DNA of 64,000 nt, from positions 1,557,001 through 1,621,000 of the forward strand of contig OX419336.1 of the NCBI GenBank assembly GCA_948470475.1. Direction: 5' to 3'. The notes beneath the pieces were generated by a model. The model did not search any database. It was not told the DNA's origin and saw nothing but the letters and a program-made list of their open reading frames with translations. The DNA is from Galaxea fascicularis. Its lineage: Eukaryota > Cnidaria > Anthozoa > Scleractinia > Euphylliidae. The translations under genes were made by a program, and so were the position numbers. This document shows, piece after piece, positions 9,864-22,229 of this stretch (positions are counted from its first letter, which is position 1; each line of letters opens with the position of its first letter).

Positions 9864-12340
9864 AAGTGTAAGTAGTATAAGTAGTTATTATTTCTACTTA
9901 TGAGGTGAGAGTGTAAATGTCTTAACCCTTTTCATCCAAATACTGACCACCATCTAAATATAGGAAATGATCACTAGGGGTCAGCTGAGTTACTATTTAT
10001 ATGAATTCTCCTTACATAAAACATACAGAATAATTGAGATTTGTACAGGAGAACACATGTGTTGATATTACAAAGGGTTCAGAGTAGATTGTAAGACCAT
10101 TATCATACCAATTTACTTCAGCTGTCAGCTTTCCTTACTAAAGAGTATATTGCATTTTGTTTGAGCTAATGAAGTGTCTAGCATTGAAACCTCAAGTTTA
10201 GAGGATATCTGGATGCGGAAAATGGTTACAAGCCTATGTAATATCAAACAAAAATGCTAATAAACTCGTTTTTTTTTTACTGACGACGTCATTGTGGTCA
10301 CCTGTACTGTTTATCCTGGTTATAAGTGTCGAACCCAGTTTTGCATAAAAACAACAGGAACATTTTAATTTTAATACTTCACTGATTTCTTTCCTTTTCA
10401 AAGAGCTAGCCGTTGCTTAAGTCATTACTTGTGTTTGAGAATGAAATGCTGACGATAAAAACGGGTCAGCGACAAAACAACCAACAAACCACTCAATGAA
10501 CCAATGCTGCCTGCCTCCCTCCCCTCCTTTCTTCCATTCAATTGTCCACCATTGATACGTCCGGCCGACCGTCTAGCCACCGCTCCCCCGACCCCCACCC
10601 CCCACCCCGCTTTCTTCCTCTGTCAGTCACTATCACTGTTTTTCGGAAAAACGAACGAAGCGATCAGAGTAATGTAACAGAAATACGCCCATGGTCACAA
10701 CCCGGTCTGAGTTTCCTAAATACATAGTAAACTACTTGCTAAAATCCATGGTTTGACAAACCATCTGGATGCGCTCTGAAGAACGGTTAACGCTCAGTGT
10801 TTTAGTGGGGGATGGACCAAGCTTGCGTTCTTGTTGCGTAAAACGATACGAAAGCGGTTGAGAGTACCTTTCTTCATACAATTATGTACTCTGCACTTTA
10901 TTTCGCATTGGTGTAATTTTCTCCCTACGTAAACAGACCATCTGCCACAAAGCTGACCCAAATTGGCGGCAACAAAAAGAATATACGTATGATTAAAATT
11001 TTATTCAGTTCGCAAATCGGGTCGTTTACGATCGAGTTCAATATTGACAACGCAACTTCCGTTTAAGAAGCGATTCCCTCAATTAATTTCCTTTCGACGA
11101 AAAGGATAAAGACATTATCCGCGGTTGAATCTTCGCTTTACCTCCTACAACGAAAATGAAATTTGCTGGCGCAAAACGAGTCTTCAATTTGACACCCTGA
11201 GGGTTGAACATATGAACATTGAAGTCCATAAATCCTTGTTATTACGTTTAATTCTCTCCCATGACTAAAGGATTTGCGCAAGTGGAAGTGACATTCTGAT
11301 TACTTCAGTTTGAAACACTGCAAAACGGCACCAGGGACTTGAAAATTACCCCCTAAACAGGAGTCATAATTTTTCGTTTACGAAGAAATCTATTAAAGCG
11401 AATCTGTTCTATATCGGAAACAAATATTCTTTTACGGAAGTATTGCCTGATTGCGTGCGGGAGTTGCATGGGACAAACACAATCAACAGTATGTCAGGAT
11501 ATTTAAGACAAATAGCCCACCTATTTTAATTAATGAATTACTTTTATCTCACGCTTTGTAATTGGCTCAATCATTCCTTCATAAAAAACTGCGACAAGAT
11601 CAGGGTCTGTTAATTTCATAGAAAAGGGCTTCACAAAGGTATTCCTTCAGCACAAGGTACTGACTTTTTAAGATACAGTAGATTTCAGTTTCTCTTTTGT
11701 TATTGATTTTGATTAATTTGAGCACTGATATTTCCACTTTGACTAAGACCTCAGCAAGGGTCTCCAGTTTGCAATAGAAGTGTTTATGGGTTGAAAGCAA
11801 TAATTTATAGTTTTACTGGGGCTAAATGATTTACAGAAAAATGGGTGTTTTCTGATTATATGAGATTGAAATGAATAAGAGGCGAAAAAAGATGAGAACT
11901 GAGTTAATTCTATCAATAGCAGACAAAAAAAAAAATCTGAAAAGGAAAGAGAAAAGTTTGGAAATATAAGCTTTAACTCGCGGCTGCAGAAATAGCCAAC
12001 CACTCATAGAGGAGTCAGTATTTACTAACGATAATACGGTAAAGGCCCTGCAAAACTTGTGCCATTTCTTTCCGCAAATCTGTTGTTTGAGGAGCCAGTG
12101 AACAGTTAATTACTGGGGCACAGATTTTCATTCTTAGGTAATTTTCCTATGAATTCGTGACTGGCATTGCTCAATACTCGAGTATCTCCTGTTTATTTTT
12201 TGATTTTACCGCAGACTTTATCACTTCATTCATAAAGCTTCGCTTAATGTCTGTATCTTTTCATCAGTAAACGTTCACTCCTCGAATTTAATTTGTCAAT
12301 GATCCTTTCAAATTCTTCATTGATTGCTCACTCATGTATT
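9864..12340. other. Gap without recognised gene
   Basis: No exon with family motifs or clear splice structure is visible on either strand. The only compositional feature is a C-rich patch near 10585-10610. Short open frames here have no recognisable domain. Confidence 0.4.
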
Positions 12341-12675
12341 TTGAAAAGACCCCTTGGAAATGGAACTGAGAGAGAAGCATATTTAAGACGTGTGAAAAAA
12401 GGAAAGCAACGAATAAGGGAAAAAAAGAACAGTAGTTGCAGAGACAAACCCGAGTTTTTACTCAAAGGCTTTAAGTAAAAACTGGGTTTTGCCTCTGCTA
12501 CTGTTGAATCATTTGTTCTGTTTTTTTCCTTTTAAGGCTTTAAGTAAAAACTGGGTTTGGTCTTTGCTACTACTGCTGAATCATTTTCTGTTGTTTTCCC
12601 TTGTCATTGTTTTCCTTTTTTCACACGTGTTGAAAATGCTTCTCTTCCAGTTCCATTTCAAAAGAATCTTTTCAA
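12341..12675. mobile_element. Foldback element with about 110-bp imperfect arms
   Basis: The left arm begins TTGAAAAGACCCCTTGGAAA and continues TGGAACTGAGAGAGAAGCAT. The right arm ends with the complement (ATGCTTCTCTTCCAGTTCC then TTTCAAAAGAATCTTTTCAA). ACGTGTGAAAAAAGGAAA pairs with TTTCCTTTTTTCACACGT. The centre has a duplicated GGCTTTAAGTAAAAACTGGG. No transposase is present; probably a non-autonomous element. Confidence 0.7.
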
Positions 12676-13466
12676 AGTACATGAGTATACGTAAATTCAC
12701 AGGGTACCCACGCTCTCCATATCTTGGAAGTTGTCCCACCTCTCCATTCTCTCTTTTCTTGCGAAAGAATAAACAGAAAAACGTTGACGTCGTAAATACT
12801 GAAACCCGGATGCTAAAATATAATACTGTTGACGCATCGAACGTGAAAAAAACAAAAAATACAGGGCCCAGCGCTATATTGCTTAATATCCGCAATCAAT
12901 GCGATTTTTGCCAATTTCAATTAGAGACACTATTTAAAAATGGTATTTTGACAAGCTAGTTTCAAATCTACGTCTTGCTAATTCGGTAGGTTCCTGCCAG
13001 AGGAAGGCTGTACACCGCCTTGAGATCCTTTATGCGTGTTTCGGCTTCCACTTAGTCTACAAACGAAATAACTCTCCAAATCTTTGAGCTAATTTACTAT
13101 CCTGTGATGAAAGTAAAAGCATACATGCATATAACAAATTCAAGCTAAGACCATGTATATTGATGGTGCTCACAAAGTTCGTGATCGCGGCCTCAGTTTT
13201 TCACTGCCGTTTCTTCATTAAATCCAAAACAAAGCCGCGCAATTTGTCTCTAAGTTTTCATGGTCTTGGAGAATGAACCAGCCAAAACGGTGCTTCAGAT
13301 TCAAAGGTTTTACATTTTGCTTTTGATTTCAGTTACAAGGTCAGTATATTTAACTGGAGGTAAAGCAATATAGTTGCTCTTGTTATTGAAATTATTCGAA
13401 CATCATGGATTCTGACAATGAAAATACACCGAGAAAGAGGCGGCTGTCAGAGAACGTAAGCCATTG
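12676..13466. other. Gap without recognised gene
   Basis: Nothing recognisable is seen. A short possible coding start, ATGGATTCTGACAATG near 13405 followed by an acidic/basic stretch, has no supporting motif. Confidence 0.35.
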
Positions 13467-13545
13467 GAGAGACTTAGCATCGCGTTTACGGCCAACGGCA
13501 AACGGCAAACGGCAGGCCGCTGCTTGTCATAAACCAAGAAAACTC

Positions 13546-13577
<32 letters not shown>

Positions 13578-13589
13578 GTTGCCCTATAT

Positions 13590-13629
<40 letters not shown>

Positions 13630-13705
13630 AATTTCACGAGTTTTTGGCAAATTTCAGCCTGACCTTTGCCGTTTGCCGTCAGTAAACGCGATGCTAAATC
13701 TCTCT
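13467..13705. mobile_element. MITE, family 1 copy A
   Basis: The left end GAGACTTAGCATCGCGTTTA with CGGCAAACGG words is mirrored at the right end (CCGTTTGCCGTCAGTAAACG then CGATGCTAAATCTC). Length is about 240 bp with no coding capacity. A second, diverged copy lies about 1.7 kb to the right. Confidence 0.75.
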
Positions 13706-15398
13706 ATCAAAAAGTATGCCGTAGGCGCCCTTTAGTCACTAAATGTATTCTAGACACGACCTTGTACGGCTTAATTGGTGCCGGTAGACAGGGATATCTA
13801 TCAGTTGATAAGAAACGTTGTCCAATAGAGGCCTTCTAAAACCAGCTGGCCATCTGTTTGTGTTATCACCTGAATCAGTGGAGTTTATGAAAGCACTACT
13901 CATATCGACTTTCTTTTTGTCCGATAGTTTACTTTGTACTTTCAAACAAAACGCTGTTTCCTGGGAAGACGTGTAGACCCTTGGAACCGTCACAATGAAC
14001 ACTTCGACTGCAAATGGTGAGTTTAATCTTCCTGAATAATGACAGTGTACAAGTGATAATCTCCATATTTTTCCTAGTTTAAGTATGTCTGTTCAAAGCA
14101 CGGAGAAAAGTCTTTAGAATAGGTTTCGTTAATGCTGATTCAGTTTGCTACTTTTCCATCCATGTCATGAGTAGACTATAGCCAATCTTCTTTGTTAGGT
14201 AAATGAACCCAGCTTGTTTCATAACCCTAGACGGCTGGCATATCGAAGAGAAATACAGAGGAACTAAAAGATTGTTAGGAACACGAATTTTAGGCCAAGA
14301 AGTGAAGCTAGGCTTGCTGGAAAGCCCGGGAGGAATTTAGTATAGCACCGCGCGGTTAAGTGCAATGATTTTTTTCCTGTTTAATTTTAAAAAGAAAGTT
14401 CACATTCATTGGAAGCTGTATCTACTCGATCGACTTCAGTTAATTCACCTGATATAAGGAATTTGTTTGCTAAAGTTTCGGAGATAAGTGATTCTCGTTT
14501 GTGTTGCAATCTCCTGTCGCGAAACAGGAGCTTAAGAAGCCGGAACGTAATTGCAAAACTGCAAAAGTGGCATATTGCTTAAATTTACTATAATGCATTT
14601 TATACTACATTAGTACTTTAGAATTGCTCGAGATTCTACGTCTCACCAACACCACGACCATTGTCTAATGTCTCACCCCCTGCCACTGCTGTTTGTTGCG
14701 ATTCACGTCTGCACGAAAATGTGGCGATCGTAAATCGCGAAAAAATAAATTAAAGACCAGCGCGAAAAAAACTTGGCCAAAATGAACCACGCGAAATTTA
14801 ATATCCTGCTATAAGATTCTGAATCAACGCCAACGTCAGTTAACTACACAATTATCTAGTGCATTTTCCCTATTTAACTTTCCGTGTGCGAGCGCTCTTC
14901 GTCTGAATCAATGTCAACTTTTTGCTGCGTTTCTTTTAGGATATCCTTGGTGCACTCGTCAAACAATCCATTCCTATCTATCAGTTTCGTTTTGTTCTAA
15001 TGGTATTGTTTTTTGTTATTGGAGACTATTGTTATGGAAAATTAAAATCAGTTGTGCCAATTCTGAGACTAACTGTTTGTTAATGCAGATCACTGAGTAT
15101 TTTGACAATTTTCGCGAAGTTTAGTTCCTCATGTTTAAAGATATTTTTTGGCCAAAATGGCGAAATTAAAGTCCCGCGAACTATGCTCGTTCCATTTTCG
15201 CGAAATTAAGTTCCCTCGAAAATTAGTGAAATTGAGGTACTTATTTGACAATAACATGCTTAGTGTGATGCCTCACATTTTGACTATATTCTTCAGTAAA
15301 ATTAAAGCTAGCCCAAACGCTCTACAAAACAGTAAAAGAACAATTTTGAACCTAATTCAACCCGTCGCGGACGCTGCAAACAAATTAATGCGACGTTA
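13706..15398. other. Gap without recognised gene
   Basis: Several CGCGAAATTAA / GTTCCCTCG-type words near 14750-14800 and 15110-15230 suggest decayed repeat ends. No exon or RNA gene is supported. Confidence 0.35.
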
Positions 15399-15631
15399 GA
15401 GAGTTAAGGCATGACGTTTACGGCTGACGACAAACGGCAAAGATTACCTCTGATGTTTTATTCTCTTCTTGTAATCGTTAAATAAATCTCACAAAAATAG
15501 ACAAATGTCTCCTGCTATTCACCGCAAATAATAATATTTTCACTCTGCTGTACAGACAAAGGAAGAAGACAGACGGCAAAAGTTTCATTGTTGCCGTTTG
15601 CCGTTTGACGTAACGTCATGCTTAATCTCTC
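15399..15631. mobile_element. MITE, family 1 copy B
   Basis: The left end GAGAGTTAAGGCATGACGTT TACGGC is mirrored by GACGTAACGTCATGCTTAATC TCTC at the right. The internal CGTTTGCCG words match the copy at 13467-13705. The copies differ at several terminal positions, so they are not a recent duplication. Confidence 0.72.
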
Positions 15632-15659
15632 AATTAGGTGTCTGCGCGTCGGTACAGGT

Positions 15660-15879
15660 AATGCAATTGCGTCTGTAAAGAGGCTTCTTTACGCAATTTC
15701 ATAAATTGGGTTCACAACTGCAAGGATTATTCTTCATTTGATTTTATTTCCGCAGTTCATATATGATTTATTTCATATACATCATCATTCACATTCATCT
15801 CTTTCATGGGAACATATGAACTCACAATTAACCTGGTCCCAACGTTAGTGGCTTCATAGCTCAGTTGGTTAGAGCATCA

Positions 15880-15910
<31 letters not shown>

Positions 15911-16010
15911 CCATCGAAGTCCTGAATTTTCTTCAGGCTTCCTTACGCAATTGCATAAATCAGTGCGTTCACAACTGCGAGGATCGCTCTTCATTTGAAC
16001 TAATACAACA
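15660..16010 (+). repeat. tRNA-Thr-derived composite repeat
   Basis: A tail-type unit (CTTTACGCAATTTCATAAATT, then GTTCACAACTGCAAGGAT) precedes a middle section (CCGCAGTTCATATATGATTT, GGGAACATATGAACTC). The tRNA-like head at 15850-15922 follows, then a second tail unit (CTTACGCAATTGCATAAATC, GTTCACAACTGCGAGGAT). The tail-middle-head-tail order suggests a SINE with partial tandem duplication. The same order appears on the minus strand at 26.5-26.8 kb and in the split copy at 3.6-4.2 kb. Confidence 0.65.
15850..15922 (+). tRNA. tRNA-Thr-like head (probably not a functional tRNA)
   Basis: GGCTTCATAGCTCAGTTGG starts like animal tRNA-Thr. The 73 nt fold into acceptor (6 of 7 pairs, one G-U), D, anticodon and T arms, with A-box and B-box intact. 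The anticodon stem has an A-C mismatch and the loop CCGGTAT lacks the universal U33. It is embedded in a dispersed repeat, so it is more likely a SINE promoter head. Confidence 0.5.
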
Positions 16011-17445
16011 TTTCAAAATGTTGTAAAAGGGGTTCCTCGGTAAAACCGTCCCCTTTTCTTGAACTTTGGGAGGATTAGCAGAGCCACTCGCGGAGAGCCA
16101 CACTCAAGAGCCAACACAATGAGAAGTTCAATAGATATATTTCACTTACAACTTTGGCAACCAAGCTTAGTTCTTTCTACTGTCCTTTAAACTTCTTTCT
16201 TCAAGTTGCCTTTCTTCTTCTACAATGATTCTTCAACTCAACAACACTTATTCTTATTCTCTTACTCTCATTCTCACTCTCACTCTCGCAAACTTTACAG
16301 TGTTCGCTTATTTATATGTTTTCCTAATGCTAATTAGATACAACCAATTAAAGAGAAGTCTTCATAAGGATTGACAGTTCAGAAACCCCAAGAATATAAT
16401 TAAGAATCACAACACGAATCGCTTGCAAAACTTTTCCTTAACAATAGAGAAACAGAACAACAAATAAACAATACAGTATTTAAGGTAAAGCAACAGGTTA
16501 CATTTTGCCGGTATAAATCAGAAGAACTGTTACCTTTAACTTACTAAAACTTCACGTAAAGGTAAACTAGCTGTAAACAAGAGACAGCGCCCAGTTCCAT
16601 TAGCTGGAACTCAAAAGTAGATATAAAATCTCATTCATCTTTAAACATCGGAAAATCCACTTTCTTTCAAGATAAGTCTTCTAGATTCTGTCAAAAACAG
16701 CGACACAAGGTCTGCACCAAAAAACCCATTATGAAACGGCTGTTTACAAGAGAAATCGCACGTAATAAGGAAATCTCTCAACGACGAAGTTAGAACTCGT
16801 TGAAGAGGAGTAATACCTTACGAAACGTAAACTTGCCATGAACTGACGTAGGAACAAGCGCTGTCCCAACCTTAAACTAAGTCAAAAGGTTACGTGACCC
16901 CACAACGGGTGTCACTGAGATGATCTTCCTTAATTATTAATGGACTAACAGAATGTTCTAGAATCCCGAATAATGACTTGTTCTTTTAATATTTGGCTTG
17001 ATTATATATTTTATCTCTGCTTTTTCCGGGCATATCTGGTTATGCTTCTTTTAATAGCTATAAGCGATATATCAAGTTAATATGCACTTGAGGTATAGCA
17101 AATGTCATTCAAATTCATTTTTGATCAATCTCAATACAATGTATCTTAAATCAGCAAAATTCTGTCAAACATTCTGTGACATTGTTCTTATGGCCTCGGT
17201 TTGCAGTTCTGTTCTTATGTAACAAAGTTTACTCCGTAAAAGTGGTGAAAACTGGTACCAGCCACCTTAACGCCAATAGTGTCTAACACGTTGTCTAATC
17301 AAAAGCTTCAAGCGCTTGGGGAACACTTTTGTTCCAATATATAGTGAATCCAGTTCATTTTACCTCAATCAGTTTGTTATGTGTAGTGTTATTTTTAATC
17401 TAAATTTCCTCCAGTAACTGATTCATCGCCAATGAACTCTTCCAG
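16011..17445. other. Gap upstream of GPCR gene
   Basis: No exon is recognised. A pyrimidine-rich CTTATTCTTATTCTC / CTCACTCTCACTCTC patch lies near 16245-16290. One or more 5' exons of the downstream GPCR gene may be here but cannot be identified by eye. Confidence 0.35.
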
Positions 17446-18620
17446 ATTCCACAGCCTCCACTGATCAGCTGCATGTTCCACACTCACCATCAACAATTCA
17501 CCAAATCACCATCATCTTGGTGTATACCGTTATGTTCTCCCTCTCCCTCAGTGGAAACGCACTGACCGTGTACGTGATACTCTCCAGACCTTGCATGCGA
17601 TCAGTCACAAACTGTATGATCGCCAACATGGCCGTGGCAGACCTGCTGATGACATTTATCGCCATGCCCTACTCAGTTGCCTACATGTATGTGGATAGCC
17701 GTTGGTTTGGTGGGATTATGGGTATGATCACGTGTAAGATGCTTCATTTCTCTTACGCACTCTCTATCGCAGCTTCCATCTTGACGCTGACAGTGATCGC
17801 GTTAGATCGCTTCTTCGCCGTTGCGTTCCCGTTCAAACGTGCAAGCGTTATTCGCAAGATTTCTGCAACAAGCAGCATGATTTGGATCCTGTCTGTTATT
17901 CTGATGTCACCTTACCTGTACTACTTTAAAGCTGAGCAATTGGACGGCAATTACCACTGTCTTGTTGAGTGGGAGCCCATTGCTGACACTTCCACGGCGT
18001 CACGCATTTTCTTTTCGTTCATGTTTATCTCCCTGTATCTGGTTCCGTTGTTCTTTATTGCCATACTCTACAGCATCGTTTCTTTTAAGCTCTGGGTTCG
18101 ACGGATTCCAGGAAATCCAACCGCTGCAAACCGCAGGCATGCAGAACTCAGTAAACGAAGAACAGTCAAAATGCTCGTTGTTGTTGTTATTGTTTTTGCA
18201 CTGTGCTGGCTTCCTGCGCATATCATGCATTTTTTCCTCTTTTTTGACAGAGAAACGTCCTCCAAAATTCCCAATTTCCTTTTCCTAGTTGCTTTTGGTG
18301 TGTCTCATGCAAACTCAGCTCTAAACCCCTACTTGTACATAGTACTAAACAAACATTTCCGCCGTGCCTTTTTAGAAGTCATAAGAGGCTGCTGTAACCC
18401 TCCGGGAAACTTGTTAAGGTCTCAAGGAAGCAACACAATCTCCCAGACCAACCTAACCTTTGGTATGTCTTTGGAGTACGTCACAGCCATGGGGAGGAAA
18501 GGGATGTATCAGTTGCACAAAACTGAGGAAAGTGAGGACTTACCTTGCGTACGACAGATAAGTCTTTTGAAAGTCACAGACACTGAATCGAAACAGGAGC
18601 AGGCCAATTTTGCGATGTAA
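17446..18620 (+). CDS. Class A (rhodopsin-like) GPCR, orphan; 5' end uncertain
   Basis: A seven-helix receptor predicted to signal through heterotrimeric G proteins at the plasma membrane. The visible frame covers all helices: TM1 with SGNALTVYVI, TM2 with NMAVADLL, TM3 ending ALDRF (in place of DRY), a long extracellular loop 2 with a Cys (NYHCLVEW) to pair with the TM3-top Cys (MITCKM), TM5 (ISLYLVPLFFIAILYS), TM6 with CWLPAH, and TM7 with NSALNPYLY (NPxxY). An about 80-residue polar tail follows. It resembles peptide-type receptors (NPY, galanin or NPFF-like) of cnidarian expansions; the ligand is unknown. No ATG lies in frame ahead of TM1. The frame is open back to a TGA at 17433, so the start is likely on an upstream exon joined at an acceptor near 17445-17454. 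The first in-frame ATG (17532) would cut TM1. It is a paralogue of the receptor at 29.2 kb. Confidence 0.88.
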
Positions 18621-19229
18621 CCTGTATTTAAAACCACGGCTGAAACAATGAAAGGAAGTAGACCCATCTAGGAGAATTATCACATTCTTTAAAAGGCCAA
18701 TGTTTGTACAGTAGATTATAAGTATATAAAATTCGTATATCCATAGCAATTCCGGCCCGATTCTATAACGTACACTATTGACAAATGACTTCATGTAACA
18801 GCGTGTAATCTATATATAGTCCATGCTCTTACTGTTGTTAATAAGGAACCACGGTGATGTAACACCAAATTAAAAATAAAGTGCTCGAAGACATGAAAAA
18901 TAGTGTTTTCCATGGTTACTTGAAAAGTGCGAAGACGTGGAAGCACACTCGGCCTTGATTATCTGAGTCACTGTTCTTCGTCAGATCCACTCCGTACCAG
19001 AGGCGCAGGTTATGGTTTGGCAAAGTCTGTGAAGTCCAACTCATCAGAATAGCTACAGAGATAAATAAGGTCGAGGGGTCTGTCAGAAACAATGATGACG
19101 GCATAGCTATGTACAGAGAAATATAGAACACCGGTTTAGCAAAAGACACCATACAGACAGGGATATGAAGCAAATCATCATGATTGACAAATTGCTTGCA
19201 AAAACTGAATAAAATATGGATGAAAAATG
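18621..19229. other. GPCR 3' region and spacer
   Basis: An AATAAA signal occurs near 18874 (AAAAATAAAGTG), suitable for polyadenylation of the GPCR transcript. No other gene is recognised. Confidence 0.45.
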
Positions 19230-19558
19230 AATGAATGAATGAACGAACGAACGAACGAACGGACGAACGAAGGAATGAACGAACGAACGAACGAACGGAC
19301 GGACGGACGAACGGACGACCGAATGAACGAACGAACGAACGAACGGACGGACGGACGAAGGAACGAACGAACGAACGGACCAACGAACGAACGAACGAAG
19401 GAACGAACGAAGGAACGAACGAAGGAACGGACGAAGGAACGGACGAACGAACGAACGGACGGACGGACGGACGAAGGAACGAAGGAACGAAGGAACGAAC
19501 GGACGAACGGACGAACGGACGAACGAATGAACGGACGAACGGACGAAAGGATGGATGA
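19225..19558. repeat. Tetranucleotide array (GAAC / GGAC)n
   Basis: About 330 bp of four-base units, mainly GAAC with GGAC, GAAG and GAAT variants. Because the unit is not a multiple of three and lacks stops, at least two plus-strand frames and two minus-strand frames stay open (NERT.. and SVRPFVRSF.. repeats). They are not evidence of genes. Confidence 0.95.
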
Positions 19559-19887
19559 ATAGAGTGCATCTGACAATTGCTACTCTAATATGGCCAGTAT
19601 AGATTTATTTGCTTACTCTGCGGCATGTAATACCATATTCCACTTCGTTCCTTGATGTACTGCGGAAGAGGGAAGATCACATGATTTGAGTCATCGGTGA
19701 TTATGATGTTTAGTGAATTCGCCCTTGAAGCGCATCCGCATCTGCTGTTGAAAGCCTCGTTATTGGCGCATCTGTGATGATTAAGGGAAAGCAAGAGGTA
19801 GGCATTATATACATGACAAAACGAAATCAGAAATGACGCAAGTAAGAGTATATTTGGCTCTCAGTCACGGCCTCGAGCCAAATATTA

Positions 19888-19924
<37 letters not shown>

Positions 19925-22229
19925 TTATTAATCCTGACGAAGATTGGCATAAGGTAATGGTTACTTCTGTTACTTCTGTTCGCACGTTTCCATTCATGCA
20001 TGTACATTTTAAAAATGCAGATTCCGTTCGGTCGTATGGAAAAACAATCCAGGCTTAAATCTCATTGAATTTAAGGACGTTCGCGTAAAAATTTTCCAAC
20101 ATTGATTTTTTCTGAGACTTTTACCACTGTAAGATGACGAGATAGTTATGTTCGAAATGCAAAAAAAATTGGGGGTCACCGACTTTGTCATGGAGAGAAC
20201 ATGCCCACAAGAACACCCTAAATCTGAAAAAATTGGGCTTCGTCAGCGAATAAGGCCAAAGTATCTATACCTGACCTTATGAAAACCAGGTCGACGAAAA
20301 TTCGAGGCTTTTTAGAACTTCCTTTGCTATTACCTCCGTTGTTCAACAAGGACACTTAACGTTTTGCTTATTACCAGATTACAGTGTCGACGAAAGGAAA
20401 AAAAAAAGAACATGGCTATTTGCTTTATCACTAGACATGAAATCGACGTAACCTCTGACCTGAACTATCGTGTGGGCAGTAGTGTCAGTTTTGCCCAAAT
20501 CTTGCTTTGAAACGTCGACCTTGCCGAGAGCAAAGTTGCCGTCGGAAAGAGGCATCGATTTCGACGAAATCAAGCAACGTTTTAAACCGAATTCCCTGGT
20601 GGCTAACACAAATAACAGCAAGCTCTTGGTAAATTACATCTACGTAAACATGTGGCAAATGTTACGACTAGATTTGAGGCCGGAAATCACACATTATGAC
20701 ACTTCAAATTATCACATCACTTATCAGATCACTAGCATAGAATCGCTAAAGCCGCAAGGGCGGTAACAAGTCGGGAAACTGGAAAAACTTACGGTTTTCG
20801 CGCAGAAATACAGAGGCAAATCTTGTCGTCGCCTGATAGTTACTTGAAGTCCCGGATGTTGAAAAACGATTTCAAGCGAACTTCCGTCAAGCCCTTGTTT
20901 CTTGCTAAATTTTTACGTCTTGTCTTTAGCCTGGTCAAAAGTCAACTCCAATTTCACCATGTGTGCTTACAAATCAACCCTGACACCTACGTTTTGAGGC
21001 TAAAGACTCCTTACCTCCGAAAGCAAAGCTCTACAATAACCTTCATTGCGCCTAACAGTCGACTTCATAGCCCCGACAAGATAAATACGCACGAAGGTTA
21101 TTAGACGAGGCAGACACTGCATCTCGCTAGAATTTTTCCCTCACTGAGCTTCATGATGCTCTAAGGAAAACTTTGCTCTAGGAAGTGAACAGGAAAGCTA
21201 AATATACTGACTCCGTTTGCAACTAAGCCTACGCTAAGATTTCAAATTCATGCAAATTTTCTTGAGAAAGAGAGAGAGTGGGACCAAATAAAGAGGGTTA
21301 AAAGGGAGGAGGGGGGGGGGGTAGGGGGGGAGAGCTTATTTTAACTTTCAATGTTAACTTTCTCAGTTACTAATCAGCTAATTGCCATCGTCGCTCCCCC
21401 CAGCACAAGCAAAGACGAAGAAGAATAGAAGGGGGAAACACACCTCAGTACTAAAATAAACAAGGCTTAGTATAACTTTCCTGCGACCCTGTTTTCAAAA
21501 ATCCACGTAGATCTGTAAGCCCAAAAATATTGGAATTAAAATCTTTGAAGCGAAATGTTCTCTGCCAAATATTGTTTAAGTGGACCTATTAAGTGAATTT
21601 AGTCAACTGGTGAGATTCCTTAAAGAACAAGTTCGCATTTAACGACCATAGTTTCACGCGCCTTGCAGCCACAAGATGACAGGATTCGATGGATATCACC
21701 AAGCATTGCATCAAACTGAAAAGTTCTTTTGGACTCTTTTCATTTGAATCATAATTTAAAATATTTTTAGCTTTCCTTGAAGCTTCAGTTATTTGCTACC
21801 TTACACCTAGCACCCTAACGCCCTGGTTGGATTTGGACTTCGAGACTGCCTGCGTCAAATAGCTGTGTAGCCCATTTTTTTAAAATTCTTTACGTTCCAT
21901 GATTAGAAGAGGTTATCGAAAATAGCGTTAGTTTCGTAATCCCACATTTTCGTTTGTTCGTGGAAGAGAGTGAAATGAATCAGAGTAAACAAATGAAGTA
22001 CGTTGACTTTTTGGTATAGAATAGACCACTTTACAGATGTCACGCAAAATACCAATTTTTCGTAGTTTTCATACAAACAAAAAAACAACCTCCATAAACC
22101 GATTTATCGTGGCAAATTTAGTAAATATGCGAGGTTTCATAAGAATCCGTCGCAAACTAGTGGAAATACGAGACGCCAAACTTGCCAATTTTTACAGAGA
22201 AATGTATGGCAGGGGGCAACCGCTAATCT
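19559..22229. other. Gap without recognised gene
   Basis: The only notable features are a long G-run (about 21305-21330) and a small TTACTTCTGTTACTTCTGTT duplication near 19960. Open frames at 20.4-21.1 kb have no domain motif or splice signature. Confidence 0.35.

Noticed and set aside
12489..12959. 156-codon ORF
   Set aside because: Lies largely within the right arm of a foldback element and has no domain.
15850..15922. Functional tRNA-Thr gene
   Set aside because: Anticodon loop lacks U33, stem mismatch, and the unit is part of a dispersed repeat; kept only as a tRNA-like head.
16019..16960. Possible solo LTR between the tRNA repeat and the GPCR
   Set aside because: Could not find matching TG...CA ends with a target duplication.
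19235..19576. Long ORFs on both strands through the GAAC array
   Set aside because: Produced by the stop-free tetranucleotide repeat; no non-repetitive domain.
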